A stretch of DNA of 64,000 nucleotides from Rhizomys pruinosus (lineage: Eukaryota; Chordata; Mammalia; Rodentia; Spalacidae). Positions 12,530 through 23,620 of this stretch are shown piece by piece; position 1 is the stretch's first letter, and every line of letters begins with the position of its first letter. Both the position numbers and the translations under genes were made by a program. The stretch lies in NCBI GenBank assembly GCA_009823505.1, contig VZQC01003076.1, forward strand, positions 2,829,001 to 2,893,000. Reading direction: 5' to 3'. The notes beneath the pieces were generated by a model. The model ran no database searches and was not told the origin of the DNA. It saw nothing but the letters and a program-made list of their open reading frames with translations.

Positions 12530-12530
12530 N
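12530..12530. other. Ambiguous base N, contig junction or gap
   Basis: A single N sits inside an L1 3' UTR. The next base starts a block that repeats 7684 onward. Confidence 0.9.
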
Positions 12531-13542
12531 GCAGAAACATCTGACAAAGCATTGATTTCCAGAATATATAAACTACTCAAGAAAACAAACAAGAAAGAAA
12601 ACAAATGACCCACTCAATAGATGGAACAAAGAGCTGAACAGAGACTTCACAATTGAGGAATTAGAGATGTCTGAGAAACACTTTAAGAAGTGTTCAACAT
12701 CACTAATCATTAAGGAAATGCAAATCAAAACCACTTTAAGATATCATCTTACTCCAATAAGACTGGCTAGGATCAAGAAAAGAAATGATACCAAGTGCTG
12801 GGGAGGTTGTGGGGAAAGGGGAACACTCATGCACTGCTGGTGGAAATGTAAACTCGTACAGCCACTATGGAAAGCAGTGTGGAGAATCCTTGGAAGACTT
12901 GGAATAAACTTACCACCCGACCCAGCCATACCACTCCTAGGCATGTACCCTCAAGACTCACCCCACCACACAGATACATGCACAGCCATGTTTATTTCAG
13001 CTCTCTTCACAGTAGCAAGGAGCTGGAACCTACCAAAATGTCCCTCAACTGATGAGTGGATAGAGAGAATGTGGTACATCTACACAATGGAGTTCTATGC
13101 AGCAGTAAAGAAAGATGACATCATGAGCTTTGCAGGAAAACGGCTGGAGCTAGAAGACATCGTGCTGAGTGAAGTTACACAGTCCCAGAAAAACAAATGA
13201 TGAATGGTATCCCTCATCTGTGGATGCTAGTATCAATTACCTAGTTGTAAGTATTTCTTGTTCATGGCCCCTTGAGCTTTTGTCCAGAGCAGTTGGGAGT
13301 GATGCATATTGGAAACAACAACAACAACAACAACAATAATAACAACAGAAAGGACTACATCGAAGAACTGACTGAAAAGTGAACTTCTGCTCAAAACAGT
13401 CAACTTCCACATGGAGAGTATTGAGAAAGACTGAGAAAGAGATCAAAAGGATGTTTGGCAGAATGCATGGGCTCTGGTGGGGTGGGGGAATGGGGGGCAC
13501 GGGTCTAGATTTGATAAAAAATTAATTAATTGAAAAAGAAAA
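12531..13542 (+). pseudogene. L1-B second copy (ORF2 C-terminus and 3' UTR)
   Basis: It is equivalent to 7684-8695. The frame 12667-13200 encodes the Cys-rich C-terminal part of ORF2p and stops at TGA. The 3' UTR has the (AAC)n type and an AATTAATT tail. Confidence 0.88.
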
Positions 13543-13546
13543 CAAG

Positions 13547-13931
13547 CAAACAAAAGAGTTGAGTCCGTTGCCACTGTGAGATTGAGTGGACAGAGCTTAG
13601 ATCAGGGATTTCTCAGGACCGCCTGAAGCACAGAGAAGGGTAAACAGGCATATCCTCCCCCCAACCCACCCCCCCAACCCCTGCCAACTTCAATTGCTGA
13701 GGGAGTCCAAGTGAAAGAGTGAGTTAGACTTCGAATAGAAAGCCTAAAACTTAGACAAGTCAACACTCCATAAATAAGGAGAAAAACAAATCAAATAAAC
13801 AAACAAACAACAAAGGCATCTGAAGTAGGCAAGCAAAGCAAACCTACAACACATGGAAGAGGCATTTGGGATTCACATGGGAATACAGGCAAAGAGAAAC
13901 CCACATGCCCCGTATGCTATGAAGTGACAAC
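13547..13931 (+). promoter_or_regulatory. L1-C 5' leader (partial 5' UTR)
   Basis: This non-coding region before the ORF1 ATG at 13932 includes a C-rich patch near 13658-13684 and an A-rich stretch near 13785-13815. No tandem monomers of the Mus promoter type are visible, so it is either a different leader class or a truncated one. Promoter function is inference. Confidence 0.5.
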
Positions 13932-15055
13932 ATGGGAAAGGTGCAGGATAATTCCACACCAAGCTCTACCAACCCTGTGGGAGATTCCTCCAGTGGGATC
14001 CCCCTGGGAATGGCCCAGGACACAGATCTTAGAGGAACAGTTTCAGACATATTCAAAGAAATCAAAAAATATAAAGAACAAATCAGAGAACTAAGGAGAG
14101 AGAATGAAAAACTCAAGAAGAACCTAGAGGGAGAGATTGACAAATACCAGAAATAACTAAAGGGAAAAAATGACAAATTCTGGAAGGAAGTGGAAACACT
14201 GAAAAGATCCCATGTTGAAATAAAAAAGGAAACCAACCAGTGAAGCAAAGAGCTACAGGAAGAGATTGACAAGCTCCAAAAGGAAGTGGAAATACTAAAG
14301 AAATTATAAGATAAAATGAAAAATGAAATTGAACACTCATCCAATAAAGAGGAAAGGAATGGAAAAAGCCTCAGAAGTAGGATGGAGGAAGCAGAACAAA
14401 GAATATCAGACCTGGAGGATAACACAGAACATATCTCAAGTAAAGATTATTAAAAAATTTTAAATACACAAAAGTGGAACAACCAGGAATTGTGTGACAC
14501 TATGAAAAGATCAAATCTCTGCATCATAGGGATAGAGGAAGGAGAAGAATCCCAAGAGAATTATATTGATCAGATATTCAACAGAAAACAGATGAAAATT
14601 TCCCTAAACTAAAAAAAGACAAATCAATACAAAAAAGGAAGCATTTAGAACTCCAAACATACAAGATCAGAAAAGAAACTCCCTACACCACATCATAGTT
14701 AAAGTGCTAGATGCCCAAAACAAAGACAAAATTCTGAAAGCCACAAGAGAAAAATGATGAGTTACATATAAGGGGAAACCCATCAAAGTTAAAACTGACT
14801 TCTCAGTGCAAACTATGAAAGCAAGAAGAATGTGGAGCAAAGCATTCCCAGTGTTAAAGGACTATAGATGCCAACCCGGGTTACTATATCCAGCAAAAAT
14901 GTCGATTATAGTTAAAGGAGAGAAAAAACTTCCATGACATAAACAAAATGATAGAATATATGTCTGGAAAACCAACCCTTCAGAGAATACTTGAAGCAAT
15001 TCAAAGGACAGAAGAAAGGAGCAACTATCCCCAGGCACCTAGAAAGAGAAATTAA
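13932..15055 (+). pseudogene. L1-C ORF1 relic
   Basis: The ATG at 13932 gives 74 codons, including the start of the coiled coil, before TAA at 14154-14156. The rest of ORF1, including the RRM and C-terminal domains, follows with several stops and frame changes. Two of the three differences from the 9085 copy change residues (A to S and I to V in the stretch TVSDIF/TIADIF), and the third changes I to T upstream. Confidence 0.83.
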
Positions 15056-15099
15056 TAAAAGCATAACTGCAGAAGTAGAAACCTAGACCAAAAATGCCA

Positions 15100-18000
15100 A
15101 TGTGTAACAAGGTGAAAGAAAGCAACACACATCTTTCAGTTATAACCTTAAATATTAATGGACTAAAATCCCCAATCAAAAGACATACACTGGGAGATTG
15201 GATTAGGAAACAGAACCCATCTATATGTTGTCTACAAGAAACACATCTGACCCTCAAGGATAGGCACCACCTTAAAGTGAAAGGATAGAAAAAATATTCC
15301 AAGCAAAAGGTACCAAAAAGACAGCAGGTGTTGCTATTTTAATATCAGACAAAATAGACTTCAAAGTAAAAGAAATCAGAAGAGACAAAGAAGGTCATTA
15401 CATCTTTATCAAAGGAACAATTGACCATGAAGATTTCACAATCAAGAATACATATGCACTAAACTCTGGTGCACCAAACATTATAAAGACAATTCTCCAG
15501 GACCTCAAGATTAACTCCAATATAATCATAGTAGGGGACTTCAATACTCCACTAGCCCTTTGGACAGGTCAACTGGACAAGGAATAAGCGGAGAGACAAC
15601 AGAACTGAATGATACACCAAATGGACCTCACAGACATCTACCGAATATTCCACCCTAATACCAGGGAATACACTTTCTACTCAGCACCCCATGGAACATT
15701 CTCCAAAATAGACCACATACTGGGACACAGAATAAACCTCTATAAATACAAAAAAATTGAAATAATTTCATGCATTCTATCAGACCACAGTGCAATAAAG
15801 CTCAATATCAACACCAGGATAAGCCCTACTATCTATATCAGACAAAATAGACTTCAAAGTAAAAGAAATCAGAAAAGACAAAGAAGGCCAATACGTCTTT
15901 ATCAAAGGAACAATTGACCATGAAGATTTCACAGTCATGAATATATATGCACCAAACTCTGGTGCACCAAACTTTATAAAGACAATTCTGGAAACTAAAC
16001 AACGAACTACTGAATAATGGATGGGTCAAGGAAGAAATAAAAAAAGAAATGTAATTATTCCTGGAACTGAATGACAATGACAATACAACACAACAAAACC
16101 TATGGGATACTTTAAAAGCAGTCCTAAGAGGTAAGTTTATAGCCCTGGGTGCCTACATTAGAAAAACAGAAAGAACACGAGTGAGTGATCTAACACTGCA
16201 GCTAAAAACACTTGAGAGACAACAGATGAACCCTAAATGCAAGAGACATGAAGAAATAACAAAAATCGGAGCAGAAATCAATGAAATAGAAACCAAGAAA
16301 GCCATACAAAAAAAAAATCAATGAATCCAAAATTTGAGTTTTTGAGCGAGTAAACTAGATAGACAAACCTCTAGCCCAGTTGACCAAAAGAAAGAAGGAA
16401 CAACTCCAAATCAATAGAATCCATGACAAAAGGGTAAATATCACAAAAGACAACTAAATGATCCAGACAATCATAGAGAATACTTCAAAAACCTATACTC
16501 TACTAAGTTTGAAAACCTCGGAGAAATGGATGAATATCTGAAATCCTGGGAATCACCAAAGCTCAACCAAGAAGAGATCGACAGCTTAAACAGACACATA
16601 ATATATGAAGAAATTGAAGATGTAATAAGAAACCTCTCAACTAAGAAAAGCCCAGGCACAGATGGTTTCATGTCAGAATTCTATAAAACATTTCAAAAAG
16701 ACTTATAACCATTATTACTCAGATTGTTCAGAAGGATACAGAGGGAATTCTCCCAAATTCCTTCTATGTAGCCAGCATCACTCTAATACCAAAACCAGGC
16801 AAAGACACAACTAAAAAGGAGAACTATAGAGCCATCTCCCTAATGAACACAGATGAAAAAATTCTCAGCAAAATACTTGCAAACCTCATACAGACCTACA
16901 TCAAGAAGATCATCGATCATGACCAAGTTGGATTCATACCAGAGATGCAGAGTTGGTTCAACATATGAAAATCAATAAATATCATCAAACATATAAATGG
17001 ACTGAAAGACAAAAACCACATGATCATCTCAATTGACAAAGAAAAAGCCTTTGACAACATCCAACATCCCTTCATGCTTAAAGTCCTAGAGGGAATTGCA
17101 TTGAAGGGATTATTCCTCAATGTAATCAAAGCCATATACAGGAAACCCACAGTCAATATCATCCTAAATTGGGAAATGACAGAAGCATTCCCTTTAAAGG
17201 TAGGAACTCAGCAAGGCTGCCCCCTCTCACCACTCCTCATCAATATAGTGCTTGAAACACTTGCTATAGCAATAAGGCAAGAAAAGGAAATTAAATGAGT
17301 ACTAATTGGAAAAGAGTAAGTCAAGCTATCCCATTTTGCTGATGATGATTGTTTACTCAAGGGATGCTAAAATCTCCACCAGAAAGCTCCTAGAAATGAT
17401 TAAGACTTTGAGTAAAGTGGCAGGATACAAAATTAACCTAGAAATATCATTAGCCTTTCTTTACACCAACAACAAGTAACTGAAGAAGGAATACAAAGAG
17501 ACCTTCCCACTCACAATAGCCTCAAAAACAATAAAATACTTAGGAACAAACCTAACCAAAGACACCAAAGTTCTCTACAAAAAGATTTTAAACCACTGAA
17601 GAAGGAAATTGAAGACGACATCAGAAGATGGAAAAATCTCCCATGCTCATGGATTGGGAAAATTAATATAGTAAAAATGTCCATTCTACCCAAACTCTTG
17701 TACAGATTTAATGCAATCCCGATTAAAATCCCCAAGAGTTTCTTCACAGCTTTGAAAAACAAAGTCCTTAATTTCATTTGGAAAAATCAAAGACCCTGAA
17801 TAGCCAAAGCAACCCTGAGCGAAAAGAGCAATACAGGGTGGATCTCTATATGAGATTTCAAACTATACTACAGGGCTACAGTCATAAAAACAGCTTGGTA
17901 CTGACATAAAAACAGACCTATTGACCAATGGAACAAACTTAAGATCCAAACCTGAGCACATACAATTTCAGCAACCTCCTATTTGACAAGGGGGCCAAGA

Positions 18001-19071
18001 AGACAATGGAGGAAAGACAGCATCTTCAGCAAGTGGTTTTGGCAAAACTGGATCACCACTTGTAGAAGAATGAAATTAACCCCCTACCTCTCGCCCTGTA
18101 CAAATGTCACCTCCAGATGAATCAAAGACCTCAACATGAAACCCTAAACTCTGAAGGCCATAGAAGAAAAAGTTGGCAGCAGCCTATAAGACATAGGCTT
18201 AGGAAAAGACTTCCTAAATCAGACAACAGCTGCACAAGAATTAAGGTGTACAATTGACAAATGGGACCTCATTAAACTCGAAAGCTTCTGTACAGCAAAA
18301 AAAAAAAAAACAAAAAAAAAAACAATCAAGGAAGTGAAGAGAAAACCCACAGAGTGGGAGGAAAACTTCACTGCAGATACATGTGACAAAGCATTGACTT
18401 ACTGAATATACAAGCTACTCAAAAAACAAAGAAGAAAGAAAACAAATGACCCACTCAAACAATGGAGCAAAGAGCTGAACAGAGACTTCACAAGTGAGGA
18501 ATTAGAGATGGCTGAGAAAAATCATAAAAAGTGTTCAACATCTCTAATAATTAAGGAAATGCAAATTAAAACCACTTTAAGATATCATCTCACTGCAATA
18601 AGACTGGCTAGGATCAAGAAAACAAATGATACCAAATGTTGGAGAGGTTGTGGGGAAAGGGGAACACTCATCCACTGCTGGTGGGAATGTAAAATATTAC
18701 AAACACTATGGAAAGCAGTGTGGAGAAGCCTTGCAAGACTCAAAATGAGCTTACCAACTGACCCAGGCATATCACTCCTGGGTATGTACCCACAAGACTC
18801 ATCTTACCACAGAGATACATGCACAGCCATGATTATTGCAGCTCTCTTCATAATAGCAAAGAGCTGGAACTAACCCAAGTGCCCCTCAACTGACGGGTGG
18901 ATAAAGAAAATGTGGTATATCTACACAATGGAGTTCTATGTAGCAGTAAAGAAATTTGACATCATGATCTTTGCAGGTAAATGGCTGGAGCTAGAAGACA
19001 TCATGCTGAATAAAGTAACACAGTCCCAGAAAAACAAAGGATGAATGGTATCCCTCATCTGTGGATGCTAG
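15100..19071 (+). pseudogene. L1-C ORF2 relic
   Basis: Similarity to ORF2 of L1-A runs from the endonuclease start (ICCLQETHL near 15222) to the stop near 19071. Surviving frame pieces include 15094-15288, 15609-15917, 16526-16708, 17020-17298 (QGCPLSPLL) and 18508-18873 (Cys-rich motif CX3CX7HX4C). The polymerase motif has lost the reading frame: TTTTGCTGATGATGATTG at 17333-17350 has an extra or missing base beside the FADD codons. An internal block from the endonuclease is duplicated at 15836-15990. An A-run at 18298-18320 has expanded. No functional product is possible. Confidence 0.88.
15836..15990 (+). repeat. Misplaced duplicate of endonuclease segment inside L1-C
   Basis: The block matches 15343-15497 of the same element with several differences and replaces about 15 bases of normal ORF2 sequence between AGCCCTACTATCTAT and GGAAACTAAACAACGAAC. 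It reads from TATCAGACAAAATAGAC to AAAGACAATTCTGG. Confidence 0.85.
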
Positions 19072-19165
19072 CACCAATTACCTAATTGTATGGCAAACTG
19101 TGCAACATTAATATCATCTGAAAACAACTGTGCTCTTATAGTTTGAAGCCCTTAAAAATAAATAA
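19072..19165 (+). other. L1-C 3' UTR, short type
   Basis: It contains GCAACATTAATATCATCTGAAAACAACTGTGCTC and then a tail with several overlapping AATAAA units. The same module occurs at about 59440-59530 and, within a longer 3' UTR, at 52940-53030. Confidence 0.8.
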
Positions 19166-21214
19166 ATAAAAATTAAAAAGAGAGCAAGTGGAAATGAAAC
19201 AAAAAATTAAATAAATAAAATATGGATATTTTAAAATGCATTTAGCAGCCTAAAATTTGGATACCATAGACATCTTTCCATCAAATCCTTCACAACAGAT
19301 GGTAATTTTTTATAGAAGTTAGCCTCTGAGATGACTTTTTAAGGATCCTGTTTTCTAGATGACTTCTTGGTTTGTCTTTGCTTTCTACTTTGTTTTCTTG
19401 AGACCTCTGTGGGACAGATTCTCTGGGTGGATGTAGCCCTAATGTAACATACTGACTTGCCTTCAAGGCTGGGAATGAATTCTTGAACAGGCTTTTGTTC
19501 TGGATGAGGCAGTTTTGCTGCCTGTTTGGCCCAGCATGGTGGCACAGTCCTTTAATCCCAGTTCTTTGGAGGCAGAGGCAGGCAGTTCTTTGTGAGCCCA
19601 TCTGGTCTGCTTTAGTGAGTTTCTACCCAGTTGTTACAAGGAGACTTTATCTCAAAGGACCAGAGATAAACTTCCTTTTGCTAGCTAGTAAAATTACATC
19701 AGCATTTAGTCAGGAATCTTGGTCTGACTTGGGTGGAGGTCTTTGGAGCTTGGGGAATACTTGAGTTCCCTAGATTACCCACGTGTCAACAGTTTGGTCT
19801 CTGCTAGAGACCTATTTCTGGGGTCTGATAACTGTATCAGTCAGGGTGCCGCATGGGTTCTGGGAGTGCATTATATGACATGATCTCCAGGATGATCTGT
19901 GTCCGGGAGGCAAAGGGACTTCCCTGGGTCTGAGTCCTCCTTGCTGATCTGGCAGGCAGTCCTTCCTGCATGCTATATGTTTTTGTTTGTGGAAGAGTTG
20001 GTCTCAGAGAACTGAGTGAATCAAACTCATGAAAACTGTACTTCATTCCATGCTTTTAGTCTCCATTTGGATGAAGGCATTATATAAAATTATTGTGATC
20101 ACTTTAAGATGTTAGAGCAGCTCTCTTACCCCAGGCTCCTGATGTTTTGGATGTGTTTGAGTCTTTCTAAAACTATGGAACCTCAGTTCAGCTTATGGGT
20201 AGGAACCTGTTTGGAGGGTGTAAGTGCCTTAAGCCCTCATACTTAGTGGGATCTTATTCTAGCATGCCTGATCAGAAATATAAATATTTTAATGGTACCT
20301 GGGTACCCAAAATATCTTTGATATTTTCTTTGGTGTTCACACTCTCTCCCAGCAATCAGACAACAGAGGCATGTGTATATCTTGGTCTGGTTTGGGTGGA
20401 GAATGGATACTAGAATGGCCAGGTACTGTTTCTTGCCTCCAGGGATGGGAGAGGGCAGCCTGGGATAGCTAATGGCCTTTATTGTATTCCTGCAGTGTTT
20501 TCCTATCTGTTCCCCTTACCCCTTCCTCCTCATAGGAAGCAAACATACCTCCCTGGGCTTGAACTGCTGTCCTGCTGGTCTGGCTACTCCTGGAAGTTCC
20601 CCAGCCATGTGTGGTGGGCCACACCTTTAATCATAGCATACCTTCAATATCAGCACAGCCAGGGTTTAGATTAGGTCAGAAATACTGATTTCTGATGAAA
20701 TGGAGTTTATCTGGCCCATCTCACTTTATATCTCTTATTAAGTTGAAAACCCAGTTAGGGATATTTACTACAGTTCTGAAAAAGCTCTAAAGGTTTGGTT
20801 TTAAAATTAGCTTGTCATGCCATTGTGTCTGACCACAGTGCTTGTTTTGTGGGAGTGCTTCTTAGTATTTCTTCACACCTAAGGGTCAGTCTGTTTATGA
20901 ATATTGTTATGCTTCATGTTATTAAAACATGAAATGAGAAGGTGAGAAAAATGTTAGGGAGATATAGAAATGGAGATATTTTAGTAAGGTTTTATATGAA
21001 GATAATGAGAATGTCTATGCAAGTGATAAAAGTCTGAGGAGGTTTGTTATAGCAGGTAAAAGGTGAGACTATATGAATAAGCTTAATTTTCTAAGGTTCA
21101 GTCAACAAGTTTAAGAATCAAAATGTATATCTAGTCAAGATTTGTTTAAGAGTGTTCAGTTTTTGCCCAAGCTTTATCTACACATCACCTGGCACTTCAA
21201 GGTTTAGTAAAAGG
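19166..21214 (+). other. ERV 3' interior or unassigned DNA (with one B1)
   Basis: No gene is seen. AT-rich sequence follows the L1 tail. A B1 copy sits at 19528-19680 and a short B1-like piece at about 20605-20660. Related phrases (CTTGGTCTGRYTTGGGTGGAG) at 19712 and 20382 hint at internal duplication. Open frames are short and unrelated to retroviral proteins. Confidence 0.4.
19528..19680 (+). repeat. B1 SINE, diverged
   Basis: Left end GCCCAGCATGGTGGCACAG, then CTTTAATCCCAG, GGAGGCAGAGGCAGGCAG and a degenerate right half ending TCTCAAAGGACC. Confidence 0.85.
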
Positions 21215-21700
21215 ATGAGATATACATGCAGTGCTTACTGGACCTCATTTGGTGATCATGGGAAGGGAAAACCCCAGTGTGGAACACAAGGGCAGAACTG
21301 ATGGTGCTTTGGGCATGCCAAGGAGGAGACATCAAACATGACATCTTTAAGCCTAATTAAAAAAATCATAAGCTGAAGATGCTAAAACCTATGAACTGTG
21401 TGGCATGCATATGTACATACTTTGGAGTAATGCATATTGAAAGAAATAACAACATCAACAGCAGCAGCAACAGAAGAGACTGCACCAAAGAACTGACTGA
21501 AACGGTGAACTTCTGCTCAAAACAGTAGTCTGCATCAAGAATTTTGAGAAAGACTGAGAAAAAGATGAAAAACATGTTTTACAGAATGCATGAGCTTTGG
21601 TGGGGTGGAGGGACAGGGAGGGGGGCATGGGTATAGATATGATTTGTAATGTGATTTTGTATGAAATGCACAGATCTTAGATAAAACATTGGGGAAAAAA
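21215..21700 (+). repeat. L1 3' UTR-like block (block W), copy 1
   Basis: It contains AAAGAACTGACTGAAACGGTG, CTTCTGCTCAAAACAGT and a G-rich TTGGTGGGGTGGAGGGACAG stretch, as in the L1-A 3' UTR. The upstream part (GACCTCATTTGGTGATCATG) is not found in L1-A but is shared with 60910-61030. It ends in AGATAAAACATTGGGGAAAAAA. Confidence 0.78.
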
Positions 21701-22169
21701 TATATACAGAATTGTTGCTAGTTTTCATTCCACTCCTGGCTTGCACTGGACCCCCTGTTACAGGTTTGGATTAAATGGACACGGGAAAATAGTGGGTTAC
21801 CTATGGCTACTGAAAATGTACTTTATGTTTCTTGCAAGAATTGCTTTTGATATTTCCCTTGACCTAACAAGATAATTTGGCTCAAAAGCTAGGTTCTATC
21901 TTCCTGAACCAGCTCCATGCAGGCGAGAAGAAGGCAGTCTTATGTGGGCTTGATAATCCTTATCAATTTATTTCCTGTCTTCTTGTATGTGGTATAACTC
22001 CTGTCTTTCTGGAAAGACTATAAATCAGGATATGGGGTCTGAAAAAGAAAGATTGTTTCTGTTTGTAGTAATTGTAGTGAACAATTTACATTTTAGATAA
22101 GCTTGAAATTGTTTAATTCTATCTTGTGAGCTATGCCTGCTTAACCTATGGTGTTAAGTCTGTCCTCCA

Positions 22170-22450
22170 GTCAGTATTATACAGAGATGCTTGAATTTTT
22201 GTCCAAGCCTTACCTAAAATATTGTACAGTAATTAAAAGTATTAGACTGGTGTAATTTAGCCTTTCTGGATGGATAAAGACCATACTTAAAGGCCATACC
22301 AATTCAGCAGAGGGACTTAAGGAACAACTTTCTTTCTTGCCCTCTGAGGTCAACTAAGTCCTAGGGGACTGTGTCTGGGGGCATCTCCTGAAATGTCCTG
22401 CAATTGTGAGTCACCAGTCTTCCTGGGCAGGGAAACCATAGGGATTCCTA
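22170..22450 (+). repeat. Unassigned repeat block X, copy 1
   Basis: TTTAGCCTTTCTGGATG through GAGTCACCAGTCTTCCTG matches 60065-60260 with moderate divergence. It includes GAGGTCAACTAAGTCC and GGGGGCATCTC. It has no coding potential and the family is not identified. Confidence 0.7.
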
Positions 22451-22472
22451 GACAAAACCATGTATCCAGCTG

Positions 22473-22866
22473 TTCTAGTTTTTCTTCCATTGCTGTGACA
22501 AAACACTCTGACCCACACCAACTTGGGGGAGAAAGGGTTTATTCAGCTCACATCTCCTGGGTCACAGTTCATCACTCAGGGAGCCCAGGGCAGGAACTCA
22601 GGGCAGGAACCTGAAGGCAGGAGCTGAGGCACAGGCCATGGAGGAATTCTGCTTACTGGCTTGCTCCTCTGACCCATGCCCAGCCTGCTTTCTTATACCA
22701 TACACAACAACACACTCAGGAGTGGCCGTAGTGGGTTGGGCCCTCCCACATTGTTCAACAATCAAGACAATACTCCACCTACGTGGCCACAGGCCAGTCC
22801 AATGGAGCGAATTCCCCAACTGAGGCTCCCTTAACCCAGGTGTGTCAAGTTGACACTAAAGCTATC

Positions 22867-22868
<2 letters not shown>
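22473..22868 (-). repeat. R1 interspersed repeat (copy 2)
   Basis: This is the reverse orientation of 10226-10658. GTTCTAGTTTTTCTTCCATTGC starts it and GTGTCAAGTTGACAC ends it. A (CA)n run follows at 22869-22903. Confidence 0.82.

Positions 22869-22903
<35 letters not shown>
22869..22903. repeat. (CA)n microsatellite
   Basis: About 17 uninterrupted CA units lie directly at the R1 end. Confidence 0.95.
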
Positions 22904-22908
<5 letters not shown>

Positions 22909-23185
22909 ACTCCCCCAAAGAACCAGTTTCTTTCTCAGCTGAGAGCTGAGGACTTCCTGGATCTGCCAGTGGACTTATCCTTCTGGTTGCTCTGACTTGT
23001 GGCTCATGCATCCTTAACTCACTTGTCAGATTTATTGACCAGTAGATAAATTCCATTAAAATCATGGTGCTAAGAACCCAATACAACCCCCCTAGCAGAG
23101 ATCATTACATCTTGGAAACACCAACTGTGGTTGACTCTTGTGAACTTCCTTCAAGGATTTGAAGGCCACATAACGGAGGAGGCAA
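22904..23185 (+). other. ERV interior before 3' LTR, with purine-rich stretch
   Basis: The bases just before the LTR (23175-23185, GGAGGAGGCAA) are purine-rich and sit where a polypurine tract should be. No coding sequence is seen. Confidence 0.5.
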
Positions 23186-23510
23186 TGAAGTGGAGGATTG
23201 TAAAAATTCAGGGACAGTGTTCTCAGATACCATTAAGCCATTTTTACTTAGTCATTCTGGGAATGATTGGTTTGCTTGCTTTGTGCATTTCCCCTTAATT
23301 GGTAACTTTAATTGTGATGCTAGACTCTGATTGGCTCTTGTATAAATTACCCTGTAACTTGCACCTCAGGGCCACATTCCTCCCAAGTTGAGTGTTGGCC
23401 TGGCATTGTAATTAAAAACCCTCCTATAAAACTCCATGTGGTTAAGTGAGTGGTCACTCTGCTTCAACTTTACAACAATTGGAGGGGGACCCCCAGACCC
23501 TAACATAACA
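23186..23510 (+). repeat. 3' LTR
   Basis: It has the same start (TGAAGTGGAG) and end (AACATAACA) as 1350-1676. It keeps the GATTGGCT, TATAAATT and ATTAAA signals, with a 4-base deletion near the TATA box and a 2-base A insertion after the ATTAAA. ATCC follows at 23511-23514. Confidence 0.78.
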
Positions 23511-23545
23511 ATCCTTCCTTGTATGTGGTTGTAGGCAATACATTT

Positions 23546-23620
23546 TATTTATTTATCTATCTATTTATTTATTTATTTATTTAGTTAGTTAGTTAGTTAG
23601 TTAGTCAGTTAGTTATTTTA
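23546..23620. repeat. (TTTA)n / (GTTA)n microsatellite
   Basis: ATTT-type units change to AGTT-type units, then a short T-rich end, just downstream of the LTR. Confidence 0.9.

Larger units (their letters stand above)
12531..15025 (+). repeat. Direct duplicate of 7684-10178 (constant offset 4847)
   Basis: The offset of 4847 holds at every landmark I compared, so there are no indels. I saw only three substitutions: 9122/13969 T-C, 9193/14040 A-G and 9196/14043 G-T. One copy ends and the other begins exactly at an N. A real tandem duplication cannot be excluded, but unmerged contig ends or alternative haplotypes explain it more simply. Confidence 0.9.
13547..19165 (+). mobile_element. LINE-1 element L1-C (near full length, decayed)
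   Basis: The order is leader 13547-13931, ORF1 relic 13932-15055, ORF2 relic 15100-19071 and short 3' UTR 19072-19165. At about 5.6 kb it is the longest L1 of the window in structure. All coding parts carry stops and frameshifts. Its 3' end differs from L1-A and L1-B: it stops after TTAAAAATAAATAAATAAA and lacks the (AAC)n block. Confidence 0.88.
1350..23510 (+). mobile_element. Nested endogenous retrovirus (gammaretrovirus-like, non-coding relic)
   Basis: Two direct LTR copies of about 325 bp begin TGAAGTGGAG and end AACATAACA. The first is followed by a proline-tRNA-type primer binding site, and the second is preceded by a purine-rich stretch. ATCC flanks the pair on both sides (1346-1349 and 23511-23514), the duplication size typical of gammaretroviruses. 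About 17 kb of the interior is later L1 insertion; B1, B2 and R1 repeats account for more. The remaining interior (roughly 3-4 kb) has no frame resembling gag, pol or env, so the element was either non-autonomous or lost its genes. Hand alignment of the LTRs gives about 35 substitutions and two small indels, pointing to an old insertion. The alternative is two separate solo LTRs with a chance 4-bp match. Confidence 0.7.
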
